A stretch of 64,000 nucleotides of DNA from Aselliscus stoliczkanus (lineage: Eukaryota; Chordata; Mammalia; Chiroptera; Hipposideridae), in contig CM066734.1 in assembly GCA_033961575.1 (NCBI GenBank), positions 78,095,501 to 78,159,500 of the forward strand, read 5' to 3'. This document shows positions 11,154 to 22,118 of this stretch, piece after piece. Each line of letters begins with the position of its first letter. Position 1 is the stretch's first letter. The notes under the pieces were generated by a model, which worked only from the letters and a program-made list of their open reading frames with translations, was not told the origin of the DNA and made no database searches. The translations under genes were made by a program, and so were the position numbers.

Positions 11154-11414
11154 CTATAGGCTTTGATTTAGAGTCCATTTTGTCTGGTATAAGTATTTGC
11201 TACTCCAGCTTTTTTTGTTGTTTTTTGTATTTCCATTTTCATGAAATATCTTTTTCCATCCCTTTACACTCCATCTGTGTGTGTCTTTCAATCTGAAATG
11301 AGTCTTTTGTAGGCAGCATATGTAAGGGTTTTGTTTTCTTATCCATTCAGCCCTCCCATGTCTTTTGAGTGGAGCATTTAATCCATTTACATTGACATAA
11401 TTGTTGATAGACAT
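11154..11414 (-). pseudogene. L1 ORF2 endonuclease N-terminal fragment
   Basis: The 86-codon frame starts MSINNYVNVNGLNAPLKRH and continues with the CCLQKTHFRLKDTH block. This is the start of L1 ORF2 endonuclease, with the metal-binding glutamate of the -Q-E-T-H- motif read here as K. Only about 90 residues remain before the frame runs into the deletion junction near 11130-11150. Endonuclease C-terminus, reverse transcriptase and zinc knuckle are absent. Confidence 0.88.
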
Positions 11415-11463
11415 GTAGCTATTGCCATTTTATTATTTATAATATTGATATTTTCCCCCCATT

Positions 11464-12292
11464 TTAAAAAAGTCCCTCTGTCTTTCTTTGTAGCTCTGGT
11501 ATGGTGACATGAACTGATGCAGCTTTGTCTTGCCTGGGAAGCCTTTTATCTGTCCTTCCTTCAATTCTAAAGGATAGCTTTGCTGGGTAGAGTAATCTTG
11601 GTTGTAGGTCCTCGCTTTTCATCACATTGATTATTTTGTGCCAATCCTTTCTGGCCAGCAAAGTTTCTGTTGAGAAATCAGTAGACAATCTTATGGGAGC
11701 TTACTTATAAGTTACTCATTGCCATTCTATTGCTGCTTTTAGGATTATTTCTTTGTATTTAACCTTTGCCATTCTAATTATAATGTGTCTTGGTGTGAGC
11801 CTATTTGGGTTCATCTTGTTTGAGACTCTGCACTTCCTGGACTTGTATATCTATTTTCTTCACCAGGTTAAGAAAATTTACAGTCATTATTTCTTCAAAC
11901 AGCTTTTCAATCCCTTGCCTTCTCTCTTTTCCTTCTGGCACCTCTATGATGCTAATGTTGTTATTCTTGGTGTTTTCCAGAGGTCTCTTAAATTATCCTC
12001 ATTTTTTTTTTAATTCGTTTTTTCTTTTTGCTGTTTTGATATGGCATTTTTTTGCTACCTTGTCATCCAAATAATTGATTCGAACCTTTATTTCATTTAG
12101 TCTGCTGGTGATTCCTTCTAGTACATTCTTCAATTCAGTTATTGTATTCTTCATTTCTGACTGGCTCTTTTTTATGGTTTCTATGTCCTCTTTTATGTTT
12201 GCTATCTCTTTGTTGAAGTTCTCACTAAGTTCCTTGAGCATCCTTATAACCATTGTTTTGAACTCTGTCTCTGGTAGGTTGTTTGCTGCCAT
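11464..12292 (-). pseudogene. L1 ORF1 (RNA-binding chaperone), frameshifted
   Basis: The N-terminal part (12292-11999, 97 codons) starts MAANNLPETEFKTMVIRMLK and shows heptad-type E/K/I repeats of the trimer-forming coiled coil. The C-terminal part (11688-11464, 74 codons) starts near MSTDFSTETLLARKDW, and carries LLYPAKLSF, the C-terminal-domain signature. The RRM-like middle (about 11999-11690) is out of frame. In an active L1 this protein packages L1 RNA in cytoplasmic particles; this copy cannot make it. Confidence 0.87.
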
Positions 12293-12299
12293 TTCATTT

Positions 12300-14011
12300 T
12301 TCTCTTTTTTTATTTATTTTATTTTTTTCTTGTTCTTTTATTTGGGACATATTTATTTGTTTCCTCATTTTAGCTGCCTCTGTGTTTGTTTTTTTATGTA
12401 TGAGGTAGATCTACTATGTCTCCTACTCTTGGCCAAGTTGCTTTAAGTGTAGGTGCCCTGTGGGGCCCTGGCACAGTCTCTCTGGTCACCTGAGCCTAGG
12501 TGCTCCAGGTGTGACCATTGTGTGGTTTGTGTGTGCTCTGCTGTTATTTTTTAACCTTGGTTGTTATTGGCATTTCAGCGGGTGGGATTGACCCGTAGGC
12601 TGACTGGCTATGGGGTTTGGCCATGTCCACAGTTTATGGACTATTGTGTGTGGGGACTTACCCTACTGAGCAGTATTCACCCCATCAGGTTCTAGTGCCT
12701 GTTGAAACCACTCTTTGTTTGTACCACTTGTGGGGCTAATTGGATGGTTCTTTGCTATGGTCTGAAGCCAACTTCCAGGTATGTTGGTTCTAGGGCCTCT
12801 TGGGAGGGGCTCCAGGGAAGGCCCAGGGCAGCCACTTCCTGTGACTAATCAGAGACTACCTGGTAGAAGCTACAAAGCAATCCACGGTTGTTCACTGCAT
12901 GTGCTGTACCTGGAGGCACAGCACAATGTGTACCAAGGATTTATGTCACCAGTACCAGGCTTGAGGTGGCTCTACAAAAAGCCAGGACACTCTGAGTCCT
13001 GCTGACATCTACCAGCTCCCTTAAAGTTCAGCCATTGATAAACCTTGTGTGGTCTGTAAGTTGGATGAAGCAGGGTCTCAGGGAGTAACTACAGTGGGAA
13101 GTGTTGTGGTCACCAGGTTAATGTAGACTCTGGTTTGGTGCTATTTCTAAGCCTGCAGCTACTCAGCAAAAGTCTTACAGCACATTGAGGCGAATCATCA
13201 CCTGCCCAGAGACCATGAACTCCTATAGTTTTCCAAGAAAGAGTGCAATGTGGGCAAGGCTGGCTGTTCACTGAGAGAGTGCCTCAGGCATTGGGGGAGT
13301 TGTGTGTGATGGGTCCCAGTCAGTCATTAGGGTGGAGCCCTAAGGTTCACCAACCAATCAGATTCAGATTTGGCCATAAGCATAGGGAGACACATTAAAG
13401 ATGGCAGCCACCTACCAGCTGTACTGGAGAATAACCCCTTATAGGGAAAATGGGACTATCCTCCGGCCCTGGCCTCAAAATGGGACTATCTCAGCCTGCT
13501 CCCTGTATGCCTTTATTGCCTTCTGAGTCACTGTTTCTCTGCCACAGCACAATGTGACTGCCTGTGAATGAGTGACTGTGTGTGCGGGATTTTTAAGAGA
13601 ACATCTGGGTTCTCTGCAGCCTTCTGTCCCACCCAGATGGTTGGAGTCCCCAGTGTTTTTCACAGCCATATGTTGTAGGGGTTTCTCTTCCTGGTACAAG
13701 TATTCTGGGGTAAAGACCCTACAAGTGGGGCTGGGGTCCTTTGCTCCTTTGGGGGAACCTCTGTGGCCGAGGTATCCCTCCTATTTTTCATCTCCCACAC
13801 AGAGATCTGGGATAACTCATTTTGCGTCTCTTCCCCTCCTACCAGTTTTGACGAGGCTTTTTCTTTATATCCTTGGTTATAAAACTTCTGTTCAACCAGA
13901 CTTCAGATGGTTCTTCAGGTTGATTGTTCTACAATTTAGTTGTAATTTTAATTTGTTCATGGAAGGAGGCAGGCACAATGTTTATCTACTCCACCATCTT
14001 GGATCTCCCTT
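12300..14011 (-). promoter_or_regulatory. L1 5' UTR / internal promoter region
   Basis: About 1.7 kb of comparatively GC-rich DNA between the L1 start and the ORF1 start, read on the minus strand. By position it is the 5' UTR that carries the internal promoter. The long frames within it (for example a 202-codon plus frame at 13572-14180) match nothing I recognise and look incidental. Promoter activity is inferred only from position. Confidence 0.6.
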
Positions 14012-14053
14012 TAGAGGTACAATTTTTAATACGTATAAAAAACATGTATTTTT

Positions 14054-14157
14054 GGGCCAGCTGAGTGGCACGGTGGTTAAGGGCTGGCTTGGGAAGCCAG
14101 CAGCCCTGGGTCGGGTCCCACATATGAGGGCCAGTGACACTGCCCTCAAAAAAAAAG
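14054..14157 (+). mobile_element. Short tRNA-derived SINE
   Basis: Head GGGCCAGCTGAGTGGCACGG, a B-box-like GGGTCGGGTCCC and ACTGCCCTC plus poly(A). Only a short GTATTT resemblance remains as target duplication. Confidence 0.9.
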
Positions 14158-14159
14158 TA

Positions 14160-15410
14160 TTTACCATATTAATACCTTGAAATAATTTTAATTTCCTAAA
14201 AGTTTTAATGGGATTAATCTGCTCTTCCTTTGGGAATTCCTGGCATAAGCCCACTCAGATGTGGAATGGGGCCATTGTAATATTATACTTGCATCACAGC
14301 CCCTAATCAAAAGCTTCAACAAATACACCTCCAATCCTCATCAAAATAATTATTGCTGGACAGAATCTTTATCATTTTTCACTGGACAAAAGATAGAAAT
14401 AATATAACCTAGATGATACTGAAGTTAATTATGAATTGAAAGGTTAAATAAAAGAATCATACAACTTAGAAATTTTCTTAGTAAAATTAATATTCTTGAG
14501 GTAATATTTGTAATAGTTCGTATAATTGGAGGTCAATAAGAAATAATAAGTTAGGAGGAGGAAAGTGAGCAGTGTTTTTAATGCATATCCTTCATATGAA
14601 AGCTTCTAAAAGAGATTACATTTTGCTATGATTTATACTAAACTGACACTATTTTCTAAAGCATAACAATTTTGAGGGTTTAAATTATCTGATAAATATA
14701 TAGTATTCATTCTATTACATAAATTATTTTATAAATTTAGTTCTAGTTTTCTCTTTAAAAATGGAGCTGTCAAATACCAAGTTGAATAAGGAGAGTCTAA
14801 ATAACATTAAAGAGAGCTCTAAGTATATTAAGAATCTTTATTTTTGAAGAGGCATGAGATAGCTCTGAGATAAAGTCTATTAAACATTTGATAAATAATC
14901 AAACCATTAGTTCAGCAACCAAATTTTCTAATTAAGACTACACTTACAACAATGCCCCTTATCTCTTCATTCTAGAATGTGTTGTCATTATGCCTTTAGA
15001 TATTCATTTTATTTCAACTTCAATCTGGTATTTGTAAACAAGGTTTTCTTTCTATCCCACTGTAGCCATTTGAAACATATCAGAAGAAACGCAATTTTTT
15101 GAGTGATGTGACTTCTACATATATGAATTTAATAAAGATAGTATACTTTTAGAAGACATTGAAATTATGAAAACAAAAAAAAAGTCAGAAAAATAATCGT
15201 CATATCATGGGCTTTCAATTCTTAACTTTTCTATAGTTATTGTTAGAATATAAGTATTTAGAAAATTTTTATGAAGCGATTTTTAATTACAACATTGATA
15301 TATTATCTTTGTGTTTCTACTCCTGCTCCTAAAAAATCTATTACATGTTTTCTTAGGAAGAACCTTAGAAAATTTTGCATTCAGATATTAGTGTGTATGA
15401 GATTGATCTC
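14160..15410. other. No recognisable feature
   Basis: AT-rich unique sequence. No coding or repeat assignment. Confidence 0.5.
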
Positions 15411-15417
15411 CATGGAA

Positions 15418-15474
15418 TGGTGTGTGTGTGTGTGTGTGTGTGTGCGTGTGTGTGTGTGTCTGTGTGTGTGTGTT
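15418..15474 (+). repeat. (TG)n microsatellite
   Basis: TG repeats with a CG and a TCTG interruption. Confidence 0.96.
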
Positions 15475-15911
15475 CCAGAATGAAAATTTTACCTTAAAAC
15501 TTCTATGGATTTTACTTCTCTAAATTCAATTATAGGAAAGTAATAGAAAAGTAAATTCCTGATTTTTGTATATATAACATGTTTTTGCTGTGGTTAATTT
15601 AAGACCATGTTGTCACTGAAGAAAACATAAATGCAAAATCAGTATTTTTTTATTGACATTCTAAAAAATCTGTGTATAAATTAGATTACAAAACTGACTA
15701 TTCTTTAGAAAAAAATGAATATTGATATGAAAAAAAATATTGAACTTCTACCTAACATCAAGTACAAAAATCGACTGAGATTGGATGAAAAATCTAAATA
15801 CATAGCTAAGGGTATAAAACTCAGAATACAGTATAGTTGTAAGTCTTAAGTCTTTCTGAACTTAATTGAGACAATGATTTATTGGATTATGACAGAAAAA
15901 AACAGTAGCTT

Positions 15912-15962
<51 letters not shown>
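15912..15962 (+). repeat. (TA)n(CA)n microsatellite
   Basis: TATATATA passes into an ACACAC run, within the old L1. Confidence 0.95.
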
Positions 15963-15965
<3 letters not shown>

Positions 15966-15999
15966 TTCATCAAAATTAAACATGACTCGAAGGACACTA

Positions 16000-16307
16000 T
16001 TTTAGTCAGTTTGGTGTGCCATAGCAAATTTCCATAGACTAGGTGGCTTGAACAACAGACATTTATTTTTCATAGTTCTGGATGTTGGAAGTTTGAGATC
16101 AGAGTGCCAGCATGGTTGAGTTCTTGGTGAACGCTCTCTTCCTGGTTTACAAAAAGCTTCTTTTTCTTTTTTCACATGGTGAAAAAAATGACCACTATTT
16201 CTCTGACCTCTTCTTATAGAGGCATTAATCCCATTCCTGAGGCCTTCACCCTCATGACCTAGTTATCTCCCAAAGGTCTCACCTCCAAATATATTCAGTC
16301 CATAACA
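16000..16307 (-). repeat. ERVL-MaLR (MLT1-type) solo LTR, internally shortened
   Basis: This is the reverse complement of the same family as 9183-9531: TTTTAGTCAGTTTGG..., TAGGTGGCTTGAACAACAGA and CCTCATGACCTAGTTATCTC, ending CAGTCCATAACA. GACACTA appears at 15993-15999 and 16308-16314, consistent with a target duplication in the L1. The middle is shortened relative to the family. Confidence 0.88.
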
Positions 16308-16483
16308 GACACTATCAGTAGGTTTGAAAAGGCAACCATAAAATTGGAGAAATTGTTTGCAAAGTACATATCTGATTAGCGACTTTCAGAATATATAAAG
16401 AGCTCAAGTAACTCAACAATACAAATACATATGATCCCCTTAAAAATGTAGAAAATAATTTAAATATTTTTTCAAAGAGATAT

Positions 16484-17038
16484 TGTTATACCCAGCACAA
16501 AAATACAAACAAGGAAGTTGTTTGGAGTTTTCATTTGTGAGCTGGCAACTGTGAGCAGGCTCATGCCCTGAACAAACTCACAGCCCCGAACAAAAGAAAA
16601 AAAAGGGGTGTTTTATAGACAAAAATTGCAAGCAAAGCAAGGTTACAGTTTACAGGTGGTTTCCATAAATCTTAGACAGTTTTGACAGTACCAATTATAT
16701 CAAGTAGGTTACAAAAAGCTATACAATAACAGTGCTAAATAAACAAGTGTGATAGCACCAAAATGTAACAAGTAAGGAAATTCACAGAGGCCATAAATAA
16801 ATAACAATTAATTGGTGGAAAATAGTCAGGCCTTGTGTTTATCCAGACCAGAGACACAGCTGGCCTGTTACATAGGCAGTTTGGCCTTGTGTTTAGATAA
16901 AACATAGTTAAAACCTGTGGAGTTTAGCAAGTAGTTAGGGGAGTCTAATTCTTTGATCTATCTAAGGGAAGCTTTAACAATCTTTTATTACAGAGAGGCT
17001 GGGGGTGGGGGCTAGCAGCTAATGGTACTGTTACTTCA
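16484..17038 (-). repeat. Solo LTR, probably class I, inserted in L1
   Basis: It interrupts L1 ORF2 between TTCAAAGAGATAT and GCAAATGG. On the minus strand it would read TGAAGTAACAG... to ...GGTATAACA. A TATA-like TCTATAAAACACCC is followed by a GGGGCTGTGAG region, an LTR-like promoter arrangement. The four bases on each side (ATAT and AAAT) could be a decayed 4-bp duplication. Family unassigned; the exact right boundary is inferred. Confidence 0.6.
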
Positions 17039-17280
17039 AAATGCAAATGGTCAATAAGCACAAGAAAATATGTTCAATGTCATTAGTCATTAGGAAATAC
17101 AAATCAAAACCACAGTGATATACTACTTCACAGGTAATCAAAAAGATGGACAAAAACGTGTTGACTAGTGTACAGAGAAATTTGAACTCTCGCTCATTAC
17201 TGGTGGAAGGTAAAATGACAGAGCTGCAAAAGTCCAAGGGCACAGCAACCCCAAAGTGCAGCTTCATTATCCTCAGGGCA

Positions 17281-17860
17281 GTTGTTCCTCCGTTTATGCA
17301 ACTTTGAGGTATCTAGAATTTACCCCAGGCAACCATAGCTTCCTGTTCTCAGGATCCTCTTTGCTGCACCTCCTCCTGCCAGGTGGGACCCTCCCAAACC
17401 TTGCACTCCCAGACCACGAAAGGATGAATGAAAGAATTAATTACTGGCAGTACTAAGTAGCGAAGAAGAGAAGGCAAAATCTAAGAGTGAGTTCATCTAC
17501 TAGGAAGGATTTGTTGTTGTTGTTGTTTAAACAGATTTTGTTGAGAGAAGGGCAAAGACAAAAAGATTCAACACACACACAGCTCTAACTACTGAGAGCA
17601 TTTTGGTTTGTGACAGTAACAAATTTTTATAATTACTGTGGAGTATATAAAGCTTTTTCACCTTCACTTCATTGAATAACTGGTTGGGTTCATGGATATT
17701 GCATTCATTTAGCAGAGGAGAAAACAATTATGTATCTTAATATTTTTTTCATATTCATGATTCATAAGATTTTTCCCGTCTATCAGTATTTTGGGGTACA
17801 AGTGTGTGTTTGTGCCTCAAGAAGAATCATTATTATTACTCTTTAGATGGCTTCATAGTC
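17281..17860. other. No recognisable feature
   Basis: Unique-looking sequence. Its short frames resemble no known protein. Confidence 0.45.
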
Positions 17861-17869
17861 TGTCATGCC

Positions 17870-18325
17870 TCTTACCCAGCCTCATTCTGAGCTCAGACTC
17901 TCCTACTTCTTTGTTTCAGCTCTAAGGAATATATATATATTTATTCTTTCTAAAATATCTTTATTTAGGTTTCACAACCAAGTGAGTAATTCTCTTTTCC
18001 ATGTTACCTGACCAACTCTATCCTCTCTCAGGTCAATATTGAAAATTCTTTTTATCAAGGAGTCTTTCTCTGGACTTACTCAAGACTAACTTATTCCTTC
18101 TCTCCATGCTATATCGCCCCAACTACACAGTAACATAGCATACTACTTTGTCCTTCAATTACTTGTTTGGTGTTAAGCTTTTCACTAACCCAGAGCTCCA
18201 TGAGTGAAGGGGCTTTGTGTGTGTGCACTGAGGCACATTCAGTACCTACCACAGTGCCCTGACTGACAAAGAAGGGACTTTCAAAATATATGTGCTCCAT
18301 AAATTAAAGTAACTAGCTGTATTAC
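17870..18325 (+). mobile_element. L2 LINE 3' fragment
   Basis: Contains the L2 3' end pattern GAGCTCCATGAGTGAAGGGG, then ACCACAGTGCCCTGACTGAC, ending in a CTCCATAAATTAAA relic of the family terminus. Ancient and diverged. Confidence 0.65.
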
Positions 18326-18329
18326 TGTG

Positions 18330-18575
18330 TATCAGAAACTGTTCTAGAAAGAGTGGATAGACAGGCAGACAGATAGACTTCAAAAATATATTTTTATGAC
18401 ACCAACCTAAGATATAGATGTTAACATTATCTCCATTTATAGATAAGTAAATTGAGGAAGAGAGAAATTAAGTAGCACACACAGTAACTGAGAGAGCTGG
18501 AATGTGAGCTAAGCAGTCTGACTTCATTCAGGGCCTGGGCTCTCAGCCAGTGCAACATACATTATATTTTCAGTG
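18330..18575 (+). mobile_element. MIR SINE
   Basis: The core pattern CATTATCTCCATTTATAGAT, AATTGAGGAAGAGAGAAATTAAG, CACACAGTAACTGAGAGAGCTGGAATG and GGGCCTGGGCTCTCAGCC follows a MIR in sense orientation. Confidence 0.8.
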
Positions 18576-18659
18576 GTTGCATTATTTATGGAAATGTCAG
18601 GCAGGGTGTTTGTACCAAGACAGTGACACAGTGACTCAGACCAACTGGGCACTACAAAA

Positions 18660-18722
18660 ACAAACAAACAAAAAAAACACACACACAAACACTCATGCAC
18701 ACACACACACATACACACACGA
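18660..18722 (+). repeat. CA-rich simple repeat
   Basis: AAAC repeats pass into imperfect (CA)n. Confidence 0.9.
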
Positions 18723-19865
18723 GGAAGAGAGAGTATAAAATATGTATTTAAAGAATATAAGACAAAGGCATGATTGTCACAGAATGAATAAGTAAAATTT
18801 TCAGTTTTATTTTGCAACACGTACATAGGTTTTCCTTATTTTGTGTGGAACTGAATTCAAAGATGCCTTTCTATTCAGTGAGAGGAACACTGCTGTTTGC
18901 TTTTCAGTGTTTTCCACTAGCATGAAACATTTGTTTTCACCATTCTATTTGAGGTGCCCAGGCATGCCACATGATAAATCAGCTTTCAGCATCCTCAAGG
19001 AGTTCATAAAACTCACTCTTTATCCTTCTTTTTGAGTTTTAGGCCATTGGTAGCTCAACATGGTGTTTTGTAAAAAGTGGAATCCTACTTAGATCACATC
19101 TGTTCAAATTGCTTTGTCTTTGTTTTGCAGTTACTAAAGATAAAATACTATAATACGAATTAAGACTCACAACAGTGCTTTAACAGTGATATGTATTTTT
19201 TCTGCATATTATAGTTCTTATTTAAATTTATCAATTAAAGTTACTTAAAAATACTTCAATATATATATTCTCACAAGTGTGGATTCTGGATTAAAATTCA
19301 CCAGCTCTCCAATATTATTGAGAACATAATGGAAAGGAAATTGTAGAAAATCAATAGAGATGTGACCAATTCAATTACCTAGTTAATATATATTTGTACT
19401 ACAAAATACAACTTCTACAGGTAAGAGAAAAATAAAACATTAAATTAAAGCATATCAGTGATATAATTTTATTTTCCCTATGTTTCTTTTCCATTTTACC
19501 TACTAGTGAGAATTAGAATAGGTTTTACATAATAATTATTTCATACAAGTAAAACTTGTAATGTACTCCATGAAATTCTAGTGAACTACTTTAAATTAAG
19601 TGGTTTGTTCATAATCTGTCTAAAATGAGACATAAATACTTTTAGTAAGGTGGAAATATTTCTATATCTTTTTATATTTATCCAATCTGTGACAGTTGGA
19701 TTAGTACCAATTTTTATTCCATCCATTATTTATATAGTTATATAACAGAGATAGCCATCTCTCCAACAAAATGAATTCTCTCCTTCACTCATATTACTAG
19801 AAGTAACAGTCACATGGCTTCCCAGGACAGTATATTTTGTAATCTCCCTTTAAGTTATGTGAAGC
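18723..19865. other. No recognisable feature
   Basis: AT-rich. The part near 19790-19865 may be the left half of an ancient repeat split by the LTR at 19866. Confidence 0.4.
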
Positions 19866-20286
19866 TGTTAAAGGAAAAATATTCTGACATTCATTAAAAT
19901 GGTAAGACTTTATTCAAGTCTATTGCAATAGACTTGGGTATTGCAATAAGAGAGAGAGAGCAGACTTAAATCAGAATATGAAGGAAATTGGGGATTCATA
20001 GCCAAGAAACAGGGTGAGGGGTTCAGGGGAAGGAAAATCCCTAAGAGAAAACATCCAAGGTAGGATAATTGTTGTTAAATTGACCTAACAGTGTTCTTGC
20101 TAAACATAGGTCAAGGACTTAGAGAAGATTCTTGTTAAGACAGGGCTAGGCAGGCCAAAGACAGGACAGGGGCCTCAGTCAAGGCCTAGATAAGCAAAGG
20201 GCTCAGAGGATCCTGAATAAAATTTGGTCAGGGAAAATCTTGTGTTAACACCATGTGACCATGTCATCTCCAATGGAAGGCAAACA
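19866..20286 (-). repeat. Solo LTR of unassigned family
   Basis: On the minus strand it reads TGTTTGCCTTCC... to ...TTTCCTTTAACA (TG...CA). It carries an AATAAA signal in CTTGAATAAAGTCTTACC roughly 40 bases from the end, as in many class I/III LTRs. A clean target duplication is not visible. Confidence 0.6.
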
Positions 20287-20406
20287 AAAGTGATATGTAT
20301 AGGCCTTTGAACCTTTGAGCCAGGGCCTGCTCCTAACCCTTTGGGGTATACTTTTTCTTCTAAGAAACTGCTCTTTCTCTACTTTTAAAAAAAAGTGATA
20401 TGTATA
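20286..20406. repeat. 89-bp insertion bounded by 16-bp direct repeats
   Basis: AAAAGTGATATGTATA occurs at 20286-20301 and 20391-20406, enclosing a C/T-rich 89-bp segment that ends in a short A run. This is the signature of an L1-mediated retroposition, but the inserted sequence (starting GGCCTTTGAACCTTTGAG) is not recognised. Confidence 0.6.
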
Positions 20407-20990
20407 ACTTTTAGGAACAGATCCTTAAGAATAAGCCATGCCTTCTACATGTTCTTCCCTTTTCCTTAAGCCACAGTATGGTTGTGCATGTGACCTAGCT
20501 TTAATAATGTAATGAATAATACTGACCTAAGAACTGACTATAAAACAAACAGAAATAAACCATCAAAAAAGAAAACAAAAATAACTTAGCTTTCTAAATG
20601 TTAACATGAAACAGAAACATTCTACATGAGAGAGAAGTAAGAGTCCATTTTACTGAGTTGTATTTTGTGTCTCCTTTTTAGCAGATTAACATGTTGGATT
20701 GGGAACTGCTCATCAACAGTATAAATATGTTCCATTGGCTTAGTGATTTCACAGAAGGAAAAGGAGAAGTAGTAATTTAAGGTGGAAAATCTGTTATTTA
20801 TAGAAACTAGGAAGCTAATCCTATTAAGCCAGTAGCTTTGGGGAAATAGTTGACACAACCATTAGTATGATGGTATTTAGTAAGGTATAGTAAAAACAAA
20901 AACAAACAAACAAAACTAAAACTAAACAAAACACATAATACAGCAAGTTGCAAAGAGATGAAAATGAACAGAGGCTAAAGATTAAAGAAC
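20407..20990. other. Possible ancient repeat remnant, otherwise nothing
   Basis: CATGTGACCTAGCTTTAATAATG resembles an old MER-type repeat that also contains the AGTGATATG flank. The rest is unassigned. Confidence 0.35.
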
Positions 20991-20992
20991 AT

Positions 20993-21101
20993 GGGCCGGC
21001 CGAATGGCACGATGGTTAAGCACTGGCTTGGGAAGCCAGCAGCCCCGGTTCGGTCCCACATATGAGGGCCAGTGACACTGCCCTAAAAAAAAAAAAAAAA
21101 G
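20993..21101 (+). mobile_element. Short tRNA-derived SINE
   Basis: Near-consensus head GGGCCGGCCGAATGGCACGA, with ACTGCCCT plus poly(A). It is flanked by GATTAAAGAAC / GATTAAAAAAC, a slightly diverged target duplication. Confidence 0.93.
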
Positions 21102-21264
21102 GATTAAAAAACTCAAACATTCAGAATGTCCAAATTTCCAGGACCCAAAAAAGTGGGATATTAGGATAATGTCTCCCACCAGCATTTTTTCATCCATATA
21201 ATTTCAGATGGCCTTAAGCTGATGGCCTTTAATATGACAAAACTGGAGTGGTGTGGCATTTCTT

Positions 21265-21665
21265 TTTCTGAGTTACAATCTACTCCAAAACTTAGTAGCT
21301 TAAAACAACAATGGTTTATTATTACTCATTATTCTTTAGGTTGTCATATCATCTGGGTTGTCTTTTCTTCAAGGCTAAGAGAAGTCACTCATGTAGCTAC
21401 TGGGCTGGAGCTGGGGCATCCAAGAAGGCTTTCCTTTTTCCAGAATCTATATTCATATGGCCTCTCATCATTGAGAAGTTTGGCCTGAGTTTCTTTCCTT
21501 AATCACAGCTGGATTCCTGGGAGCACTTTCCAAGACATAAAGCTGCAATGTGTATGTACTTACTTACCATGCTCTGAAATACATTTGCTAATACCTCACT
21601 GGTCAAAGAATGTCATATGGCCAGGACCAAACTCAATGTGGGAGGGCTACACAAGAGTACAAAAA
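21265..21665 (-). repeat. Ancient MER-type repeat, family not determined
   Basis: ACTTAGTAGCTTAAAACAAC near the left end and CATATGGCCAGGACCAAACTCAATGTGGGAGG near the right end follow a known old mammalian repeat pattern. I cannot name the family securely, and the strand is a guess. Confidence 0.4.
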
Positions 21666-22044
21666 AACTATGAGATGTGTTTCACTGGAGGCTACTTGAA
21701 ACAGGCAAAGCTAGTGTAAAAATGAATGAGATAAATGTAAAAATGATATATAAGAAAGGACAGGGAGAACAGTCACTGGTACCTGGAACAGACTGAAAAG
21801 CAAAGATACTAAGAGCATACCAAGTTCCTGAGGGAAACCTATTTCCGAAGAGAACATGAGTCTATCTTGCAAAACCCCATAATAACTATCAGATTATCAA
21901 ATTTTCCTTAGCAGGAAGAAAAATGCACAAGTTATATGGTCCCAAATATTTCATACCCCACAAAGTCTACCTCAGCTGTATTTAAGAAGCAAATGGACAA
22001 ACAAGAACATCCCATGGAGCCAGGCATGGAAGTGATATATATTT

Positions 22045-22118
22045 TCTTCCTTCCTTCCTTCTTTCCTTCCTTCCTTCCTTCCTTCCTTCTTTCCTTCCTT
22101 CCTTCTTTCTTTTCCTCA
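22045..22118 (+). repeat. (CTTC)n microsatellite
   Basis: CCTT/CTTT repeats with a few CTTT interruptions. Confidence 0.96.

Larger units (their letters stand above)
9779..14019 (-). mobile_element. L1 with its own 5' end, internally deleted, with 8-bp target duplication
   Basis: The element proper spans 9787-14011, flanked by TAGAGGTA at 9779-9786 and 14012-14019. On the minus strand it begins GGGAGATCCAAGATGG and continues through about 1.7 kb of 5' UTR, ORF1 (12292-11464) and the start of the ORF2 endonuclease (11414-11150). It then joins directly to sequence from the ORF2 3' end and a reiterated 3' UTR (about 11130-9787). Roughly 3 kb of ORF2, including all of the reverse transcriptase, is missing. 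Two SINEs (10013-10123 and 10584-10725) are later insertions. A non-autonomous, dead copy. Confidence 0.88.
15620..17275 (+). mobile_element. Old L1 ORF2 3' part, split by two LTR insertions
   Basis: Plus-sense L1 ORF2 words occur before, between and after two LTRs: TACAAAAATCGACTGAGATTGGATGAAAAA, GTTTGCAAAGTACATATCTGAT, and CATTAGTCATTAGGAAATACAAATCAAAACC. The segments are about 15620-15999, 16308-16483 and 17039-17275. A TA/CA microsatellite lies inside the first. No open frame. Confidence 0.8.

Noticed and set aside
12075..12446. 123-codon hydrophobic plus-strand frame resembling a membrane protein
   Set aside because: It is the reverse strand of the L1 ORF1 coiled coil and 5' UTR. Antisense of Lys/Glu-rich codons reads as Phe/Leu/Ser.
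13572..14180. 202-codon plus-strand open frame, the longest in the window
   Set aside because: It lies antisense to the L1 5' UTR, crosses the L1 boundary and runs into a SINE. No domain was recognised and the less AT-rich composition explains its length.
15418..15474. Repeat arrays (TG, CA, TC, CTTC, TA) as a CRISPR-like or satellite array
   Set aside because: These are plain microsatellites. No spaced direct repeats with unique spacers occur anywhere in the window.
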